The notes beneath the pieces are model-generated. The model was given only the letters and a program-made list of their open reading frames with translations. It was not told where the DNA came from and did no database searches. Made by a program: the position numbers and the translations under genes. This document shows positions 55,702 through 64,000 of a DNA stretch of 64,000 bases, piece by piece. How positions within the stretch are numbered: the stretch's first letter is position 1; every line of letters starts with the position of its first letter. The stretch comes from Gliomastix tumulicola (taxonomy: Eukaryota > Ascomycota > Sordariomycetes > Hypocreales > Bionectriaceae), in the NCBI GenBank assembly GCA_001599755.1, contig BCHX01000012.1:246463-310462 (forward strand). Reading direction: 5' to 3'.

Positions 55702-58496
55702 TTAATAGCTCTTATTTAGACCCTACTATATTAAAGATTAAGTAATATAAAGATACTATATCTATTACTAGAAGTTTTAATACTAGTAAGTTACCTACTA
55801 TCCCTAGTATTAACCCTAAGTAAGTGGATACCTATATAGTTACTTCACTTACTAATAATAATAGTAATAACTTTAATAATAAAGAGACTAAATAATTTTA
55901 CTAGAATCTCTAAATACTCTAGTAGTAGAGTAATAATAATACTTACCTATTTAGTAACTTACTTTATATACTCTAGGAGTAACTTAAAGCTACTAATAGG
56001 TAAAAGAAGTATAAACTTTAAACTCTATATAAATATTTTAAATAAGTCCTTAGTAAACTCTAGGATAAAGTAAATTATAATATAAAGTAGTATTAACTAT
56101 AACTTAAAGAAGTATATAGTATTATATATACTATCTAAGGGAGTAAGGAGACTAGAGAGATCCTTAAACCTATAGCTCTAGAGTTATATAATAGAAGCCC
56201 TAAGGAGCTCTACTCCTTTATTATTAAACTAAAGATATACTTTAAGTACTACTTTATGCTATTTACTAGTAATACCTATAAGGTTAAGTTTACACTTAGC
56301 CACCTTAAGGGGAAACTACTATAATAGTTCTAGCCCTAGATAAATAAGTATATTAAAGATTAAGCTAATAATATTATATTTAAACTATATAGAAGTTTTA
56401 ATATATTTAAGTATATACTTACTTAACTCTATAGTACTATTAATAAAGAGGAGAAAGCCTACTAGAAGTTAAACTAGCTATAATAAATTAAAGCTACCTT
56501 AAATTATATTACTAAAGGATAAGTCCTTATAATATATCTTAACTAGGATAATTCCTACTTTATTAATATTATATATAATAAACTTAAGGATAAGGTTAAG
56601 GATAAATTTACTTATAAATAATAACTTTTAATAGATTTTAATAAATAGGCTAAGCTAGTTATTAAGATTAATAACTAATAATATGCCTAATATATAGAGA
56701 GAAAGTAAAGTAGTTGTTAAGAATACTATACTTTATTATATAGACTTAACTAAGGCTATTCTAGATATTAATAGTAGAATAGCTAATGTAACTAGGGTAA
56801 TTAAAACCTTAATAACTAGAAGTAGAACTTAAATAATACTATGTTTAGGGCTACTATAAGAGCTGGGCCTATAGAACTAGATATGCTATAATAGAAGATA
56901 AATAATAATTAAGGATATTAACCTATTACTTACTATAACTATAGTAAGTAAGGGTATAAGGTAAATATCTACTACTTACTAAAATAAAACTAAACCCTAT
57001 AAATATAGAAGTAAATTAAATAAAAGGTAAAAGAGAAGTTTAATACTATAAGAGAAATATTAAAGGATAAAGTATATAAATTAATCTTATAGGAAGTATA
57101 CTAGGAAGATAATTACTATATTTATATATTAGATAAACTTAACACCTAACTAAGGAGGTTTAGTATAGTATAATATAACTTAGGTGATATAGCCTACCTT
57201 AAGAATAATAACCCCTATAATAGAAGTATATATAATATAGAGGAGTTTAATAAAGGAGAGCTAGCTAATTAGAAGCTAGGACTAAATAGTAATAAGATTA
57301 GCTTATTCCCTAATAGGTGATAGAAGCTTCTTTAACTCCCTGCTAAAATACTATAAGATATCTACCTTTAAGGAGTTATAAACCTATGATTTAAATAAGG
57401 GGATTACTTACTTATTAAACTAGAATACTAATTATATAACTAGATTTTGTAGATTTTATATTATATATATACTTATAAAGAATATATTAAGTAGAAGGCT
57501 ATTAATAGAATATACCCTATTTATAATAAGCTTAACTCTATTATTAAACCTTATTAAGTATATAAAATAAAGGCCTATAAAATGTAATAAATTTAATATA
57601 GAGAGGTAATAATTTAGTTTATAGGATCTAAGGCTTGCTAGGACCTTAGCACCCTTAATAATTACTAAGATAAGTACTATAAGGTCTATTAATAATAAAA
57701 GGTTAATAAATAGCATGAATAGTAAAAATAGAGAGTGGAATAGTGTGTATAGAGACTTATATACTAATAATAATAAGATAAGAAGTAATATTAGAAATAA
57801 TAGAAGTAGAAGGAAGAACTACTAGTAGAAGAGACTATAGAAAGAACTACTATTATAGATATCTTTAATAAGTGCTGCCCCTATAAGGAATATAGACTAG
57901 ATAAAGACCCTAATAGTATTTATGGAGATTTATACTATATAAAGAACTAAGGATTTAACTTTAATACTAGGCTTAAAGGGACCCTAGATAATTTTATTTA
58001 ATACTAATATATTATAAGGAACTACTATAATAAATATAGATAATACCTTATATAAGGAGAGGTGTACTATACTATTAATAATATTCCTATTTACTACTAG
58101 AATAATAATTAAGCAAAAAACTAAATATATTAGATATAATATAGGCTATAAATTAATAAACCCCTTAAATAAACCTAAGAGCTTTATAAGGTGAATAGAA
58201 AAACCTAAGGAGACTAATAAGTATTACTTTAAAAGTCTAGATATAGGGATAAAGCTTTAAGGTACTATTAAATAGTGGAGTTACCTATAATATTATTTCA
58301 CCTAAGTTAGTGTACCTATATTAGCTACTATAGTATAAGAAGAAGGAGCCTAAGATACTTAGCACTCTACTTAAGCCTAAATATAGAAAGCTTAAGCTAG
58401 TAGTAAATAGGGAGATTAATTACCTCTCTTATACTATAGCTAGCTAGGAGATATCTATTTAGTTTAATATCCTTAACTTAAATAAAAAAAATATAA
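55235..58496 (+). mobile_element. 5' half of a RIP-mutated Ty3/gypsy LTR retrotransposon
   Basis: LTR, then internal sequence on the plus strand with stops in every frame. Undoing transitions in the segment about 56928-56965 gives a CCHC zinc-knuckle pattern, placing the gag nucleocapsid there. The last 400 bp (about 58080-58490) align with the reverse complement of about 63250-63680, in the protease region. CpA and TpG are depleted and TpA enriched, the mark of RIP. No RT or integrase part is present in this copy. Confidence 0.75.
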
Positions 58497-58668
58497 TGTG
58501 ACGAACGGGGTGATCCGTCTGGTGTAGGGTAGTTGGATTAGGGTTCGAACAATATTTTATGTTCTTAGAACTCTGGGATGTCTTAACTGAGCGAGGTGGT
58601 AGTCACAGCTAATGAGTCGTGAGTATTAGCAAGGCTGAGGGGAACTAGTATTAGTAAAGGATGCTCTG
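58497..58668 (-). repeat. Partial LTR (172 bp), inverted relative to the left LTR, weakly mutated
   Basis: Starts TGTGACGAACGGGGTGATCC and repeats in direct tandem the first part of 58669-59128. It corresponds to the 3' third of the LTR on the minus strand. It keeps many CpG and CpA sites lost in its neighbours. Confidence 0.75.
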
Positions 58669-59128
58669 TGTGACGAATAGGGTGATCCGCCTAGTGTAGG
58701 GTAGTTAAATCAGGGTTTAAATAATATTTTATATTCTTAAAACTCTAGGATGTCTTGACTAAGCGGGTGGTAGTTACAGCGAGTAAGTATAAGTATTAGT
58801 AGTACTAGGATTAGTTTAGTAGAGGACTCTCTAGACTTATATACTTATTAGTAAAGGGTGCCTCTAAGTAAGGTGCTTTATTAATAGCTAGTAAGCTATT
58901 TAATCTATCTAGGTAGTAACTATAATATATATACTAGGTGATATTCCTAGTTTACTATATAGTTTACTAAGTGGTTTACTTAGTGGTTCACCTAGTGGTT
59001 CACTTATCCCTTGTGAACTATAGTGTAGGGTAAGTTCCTTCCATTAGACTAGAACATCTTATTATCTATAGTATCTACCTAACCCACATGGTCTATAATC
59101 CTATAACTATATTAATTAGGTTATAATA
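58669..59128 (-). repeat. LTR of the right (minus-strand) element
   Basis: 460 bp, inverted copy of the left LTR, AT-rich. On the minus strand it starts TATTATAACC (from TGTTACGACC) and ends CGTCACA. Confidence 0.8.
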
Positions 59129-62100
59129 TAATCTCTCCCCTTTAAAGGTCTTTATCCTAAGACCTACTTAAGTAGTATAGTGCTTACTTATAAGTCCTTA
59201 TTATCTTATTCTATATTCCTTGTTTTCCCCTATTAATAAGATATTAGGTTATATTATGAAATTATCTAGATAGTAGAGCTCTAAAGATTATTATATCACC
59301 ACCTCCTTATATATTGCCGCTAAGGGTTTTAAGGCCTTCCCTTGTAGCTATTATATTAAAAAAGAGTTATTAGATTATTTTATTCTCTAGGGTATTAACT
59401 AGTATTATTTATACTTCCTCTTAGGTCACTTATATAATTATTCTTACATCTTAATAGCATTTTATAGGTATTTTACTTACTATCTCTTTAATTAGTGCTA
59501 ATCTATTTATAGTGGACTATATCTAGTCTAAGCTAGGGTGTTTAGAGCATAAGGAGGAAAATACTAAGGCATTACTTATTAAAACTATAGCATAGATTAG
59601 TTACTTATATAAGTAGTAGAAACTACTTTATATAAAAGGTGTGGAGATGGTAAAGAAGAATTTATCCTTAATGGAGGAGTTAGAAGAGGAGGAGTAAAAA
59701 GAGGTAGAGGAAATAGCCTAAAAAGAGGAGTTAAAGCAGGTATAGCAGCAAGAATAAGAGGCTTTAGCCTAAATATAGTATACTTATTCCATAGAGGTGA
59801 TTAATTAGTTAGCTATCTCCTTTAGTAATACCTTACTAGCTGGGTTATTAGGTAATATTACTTAGGGTGACTTTAGTGGTATACTATTAGTAAACACTAA
59901 GCGCCCTTTAGGTTCCTAACTAGTTCCTAGGTGTTATATTTATTTCTATATCCTTTCTATTTAACTTTATATTTATCTTTATTATTAATTCTCTACTTAT
60001 TTAAAATTACTTCTACTTTAAATACTTTATTATACACTTTAATATATAGGTGTAGTTTATTATTCTTTATACCTTCTAGCACTAGTTCTAAAAGTGAAAT
60101 ATGAAAAATTAAGTATATCTATATATTTATAGGCAATAAGAGTTAGTAGTTAAATATTAAAATTTTCTTCTTAACTTTAAAGGGTTTAAGTTTTTTATAG
60201 TCTAATTTATCACTTAGTTATATTATTGTAATTCCTTATTAAAGTAGGTAGACTATCTCTCCCTCTTTGAAGGTTAATCCCTTTAACCTTCCTTAATTAT
60301 AGTATTTTACCATATATCCTTATATAAACTCAAGTTATTTTCTTATTTTATTATATAAGTTAAGTAGTTTATATACTATAAGGATAGCTTTTCCTATAAG
60401 TAGCCCTTCCCTAGGCTGCTTTCACTATATTAGTTTATATCCATAGTTAACCTTAAATAGTAAGACCTTAGTGGACTCCTATAGTGCTAAGTTATAGGTG
60501 AACTAGGCTATTAGTAGGTATTTAACCTAGTTATCCTAATTATAGTTAACATAGTATTATAGATACTACTCAAGCATTTAGTTAAGTCTCTCTATTTATT
60601 CATCTATTTATAGTTATCTTACTATACTAAGCTTATAGTTAACTCTAAGTCTTCCCATTAAGCTCTACTAGAACTTAAATGTAAATATAGTTCCTCTATT
60701 AGAAATAATTTCATCTAGTAGCCTATGCTAGCTTACCACTATATATAGAAACTAATATACTAGTATTTCTATATTACTCTCTTCTTAGTATAGAATAAAG
60801 TATATATACTTCATGAATTAATTTATAATAATAAAGATACTATTATACTTCATATTATCTCCTAGCTTGCTAGAGTGTAGTAGTTTTATAATATAGTCCT
60901 ATATAATAGAGGTCTATAGTTCTTCTAGGACTAGTAGTAGTTAGAGTTCTCCATAGGGTTTATATTATACTAGCTTAGTAAGGTGATACTCTTAATATTA
61001 TTTTATAATCCTCTTTATATCTTTATTAATTCCTTCCTAATTATAGCTTTATTTAATTTATTTAAGGGTTCTTTAAATTCTAGGGTGACCTACTATTAGG
61101 TCCTCATGGATTTCCCTAATAAGCTATTCTCATAGTTCTAGTGTTACCTATATATATCCTTTAATTTTATTATATATCTCCGCGGCTCCTAGAATATCCT
61201 CATCTAATACTAGAGGCATATAGACTAAATGACTACTATACTATGAGGCTCCCTTGGGTAATACCTCATCTTTATGTGTAATTCCCCATGCTTTAATTAT
61301 ATTAGTAGCACTAGTAGGTGTTATTTTTAAGGGTTCCTTATTACCCTTATTAATATAAATGCTAGGTCTATTATTATTCCTAATTAGTAGCATGTAGGTG
61401 GTGTTAACCTGCCTTCCTTTCCTAATTACATTAAGTTAAATCTACTAGATCTTACTATTATTAGTTTTTCCAAATACTTATTCTTTTATAATAATACGTC
61501 CTATATTATATTCCAGTTTTCAGCTTAGTGCATTAGCTCTTCCATTCTTTAATCCTTTTTAGTGGATAATCTTATAGTTAAATTTAGCTATTATTTCTAT
61601 ATAGTGAAGTTATTAACTATTAAGTTCCTATATTATTGTGAAATATATAATATTCTTATGATTAGTGTACACTATTACCTTATACTTACTTCCTAGTAGG
61701 TAGTATTAATACTCCTTGAAGTATAGTATAATTACTAAAAATTCTTTATTATAGATAGGGTAGTTTAGTTCCACTCTATGTAGCTTTCGTGAGAAGAATG
61801 TAATAAGTCTAATTCTACCTTGGTTATCTTATTATCCTATTTACCCTATAACTATGAAATTAGAAGCATCTATTTCCAGTTTAATAGGTTTCTTAGGATT
61901 AAATATAATAAGTATAGGTTTTAATGTGATGTAGTTCTTAATCTTATTAAATACTTACTAGCATACTAGGGTCCACCTAAACTCCTAATCCTTCTTAGTG
62001 GCTTTTATAAGTGGGTTTATAACTTTACTAAAGTCCTTAATAAAGTATTAATAATAGTTTATAAAACTAATAAATACTTAAATTTCCTTAATAGACTTTA

Positions 62101-63690
62101 GTTACACCTACTCCTTAACTATAGCCACTTTTACTAGTTTCATGGTAATCTCGCCTAGTTATATAATATATCTAAGGAATTCTACTTTCTTTATATAGAA
62201 ATTGCTCTTCTCTAGGTTAATAAGTAGGTTTACCTCTTATAGCTTTATAAGGACCTTATAGATATATCCCTTGTGTTACTGCTTATTCTTAAAGTAGATA
62301 AGGATATTATTAAGGTATATAACTATAAATACATTAAGGTATTCTCATAGCATATTATTAATTATTCTCTAAAATATAGCTAGGGCATTAGTAAGTCTAA
62401 AAGGTATAACTAAGTACTTAAAAAGTCTAAATTTAGTGTGAAATACCATTTTCCACTTATCTCCTTCCTTAATTTAGATAAGGTTATATACTCCCTTAAG
62501 GTTAAGTGTAGTAAAGATATTACTACTAGCGAGCTTATCTTTAAGCTTATTTATAAGCGGCAGTAGTATTTAGTCTTTCTTTATAATAGCGTTTAGCATT
62601 CAGTAGTTAATATATAGTTAAAGCTTCTCATTTTTCTTTAGTATAAACATAATAGGGTAGCCTACTAATAATATTAATTATTAGATATATCCTTTCTATA
62701 ATATCTTATTAAGGTACTCTCTTAGAGTCTTAAGCTATAGTTAATTAAGTGGGTATATCTTACTAAATAAAGGGTTTTTACCATCTATAGTTTTAATCTC
62801 ATAGTCCTATTCTATATATTCTAGGAGTCCTATCTTAAGTTTATCTATAAATAGCTTCTTATATATATAGTACTATAGTGGAATTTATTCCTCTTTATCT
62901 AGTGGGGCTTCTTATTTCTCCTATAGCTTTTTATCTATATAGAGCTTAACACTATATAGATACTACCTTATTTAGTCTAGGGCTTACTTCTTAGCTCATC
63001 GTTCTTGCTATAAAGTAGTGTTATAATTAGTTTATAGCGCCGTCTAGGTTATTACTACATCTTATTCCTATTTATTAAATGCTTTCCTAGTCCTCCTATT
63101 AAGGTCTCCTACCCAGGTAGGTCCATCATGAAATTTTATCTTTTTTAGATTTTATTAGTCCTAGAGCTCTAGTATATCCCACCACACTAGATAGCTATTA
63201 CTCTAGTTAACCACAGGGTTATTTACCTATAACTATTTAAACCCTATAACTATGTCTTCCTCATCTAGTGGTAGAATATTAAACCAAATAGGTATTTCTT
63301 ATCTAGCTATAGTATATAAGAGGTAATTAATCTCTTCGCTTACTACTAGTTCTTACTTACTATATTTAGGCTTAAGAAGTATACTAAGTGTCTTTAGCTC
63401 TACCTTCTTATACTATAGGAGTTAATATAGGTGTACTATCTTAAGTGACATAATATTATAGGTAGCTCTATTATTTAATAGCGCCTTAAAGCTATATCCC
63501 TATATTTAAACTTCTAAAGTAATGCTTATTAGTCTCTTTAGGTCTTTCTATTCACTTTATAGGGCTCTTAGGGCCTTATAAAGGGTTAGTTAGTCTATAG
63601 CCCTCTTCATGTTTAATATATCTAGTTTTTTATTTAATTATTGTATTAGTGGTAAATAGGAATATTATTAATAGTGTAATATACTGCGGG
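58669..63690 (-). mobile_element. 3' half of a RIP-mutated Ty3/gypsy element (protease-RT-RNaseH-integrase-LTR)
   Basis: Read on the minus strand from about 63690 to the LTR. At 62317-62306 the reverse transcriptase catalytic motif is recognisable as YLNN in the context IYLNNILIY, where gypsy elements have YLDD; both Asp codons changed by G-to-A. Every frame has many stops. The RT lies about 62000-63000; RNase H and integrase should lie between 59200 and 61800 but are too mutated to place. The 63250-63680 end overlaps in content with the left half, so together the halves cover one whole element in inverted orientation. Confidence 0.75.
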
Positions 63691-64000
63691 GTGTCTCTTA
63701 CATCCTAGCCCCTAGTAATCCGCGTTTTTACGCCATAAATATTTTCCAGCCCAGCGTAGAGTCCCCCTGTCAGGGGTACTGCACGGGCCNCCATGACCAT
63801 TTTCCGCCATAAATATTCTTTCATAATTACAGACAGAATTGACCAGGAANCCAGTCCCCCCAGATCCACTCTCAACTACGTACGGACCGTGTTCCTGCAG
63901 TCGTCCTTGGCTTGTATGTTTCGTATGGCTGATAGCATTATACCGTTACTGCATGTATTTGTTGGGCTGGGGGTTGCAACGGGTTGAGGAGGGCGATAAG
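63691..64000. other. Non-repetitive flank with two N positions
   Basis: Base composition returns to normal just before 63700. CGCCATAAATATT occurs at 63731 and again at 63805. Single Ns at 63790 and 63850 are assembly ambiguities. No gene is supported. Confidence 0.5.

Noticed and set aside
57456..57716. Hydrophobic 86-codon frame in the AT-rich block
   Set aside because: Ile/Leu-rich translation is expected from RIP-generated AT-rich DNA; it lies within retrotransposon sequence.
63790..63850. Two single N bases
   Set aside because: Most likely assembly ambiguity at a repeat edge, not biology.

Overview
The window is nuclear DNA from a filamentous ascomycete (Pezizomycotina). Almost every gene carries short introns (about 55-125 nt) with GT..AG ends and CTNAC-type branch sites. 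There are four Zn2Cys6 regulators, secreted and intracellular glycoside hydrolases, PDR-type ABC and MFS transporters, and an 8 kb AT-rich retrotransposon block whose base changes are almost all C-to-T or G-to-A, as left by repeat-induced point mutation (RIP). No tRNA, rRNA, CRISPR array or bacterial operon structure was seen. Exon coordinates below come from reading splice signals by eye; each multi-exon model was checked to keep the reading frame.

Region 1 (1-12.2 kb), mostly extracellular or carbohydrate-active: the edge of a heme-thiolate peroxygenase gene, a Zn2Cys6 regulator, a zinc-less medium-chain reductase, a secreted GH3 beta-glucosidase divergent from a GH43 enzyme that has an in-frame amber codon, and a truncated Zn2Cys6 regulator.

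Region 2 (13.1-34.6 kb) looks like a functional cluster without a PKS, NRPS or terpene synthase. It holds a Baeyer-Villiger monooxygenase, an acyl-CoA ligase ending in SRL, a thioesterase-like protein, an enoyl-CoA hydratase ending in SKL, a Zn2Cys6 regulator, two short-chain dehydrogenases, an HSL-type esterase, an NAD-dependent epimerase-like reductase, a DAL5-type MFS permease and a carboxymuconolactone-decarboxylase-like protein. The set fits uptake of a ring ketone or alcohol, oxidation, lactone formation, hydrolysis, CoA activation and peroxisomal beta-oxidation. It also resembles the ligase/esterase/hydratase trio used to make short polyunsaturated acids in some Alternaria clusters. Palindromes built on CTCGGC/GCCGAG recur in its promoters.

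Region 3 (34.7-55.2 kb) looks like glycoside and sugar use plus efflux: an intracellular GH3 beta-glucosidase with a PA14 domain, divergent from a zinc alcohol dehydrogenase; a Zn2Cys6 regulator; a full-size PDR ABC transporter; three different Gfo/Idh/MocA oxidoreductases in a row; and a sugar-porter MFS protein.

Region 4 (55.2-63.7 kb) is two halves of one Ty3/gypsy-type LTR element in opposite orientation, heavily RIP-mutated. They begin 30 bp after the sugar transporter stop codon. The last 310 bp return to normal base composition and include two N bases.
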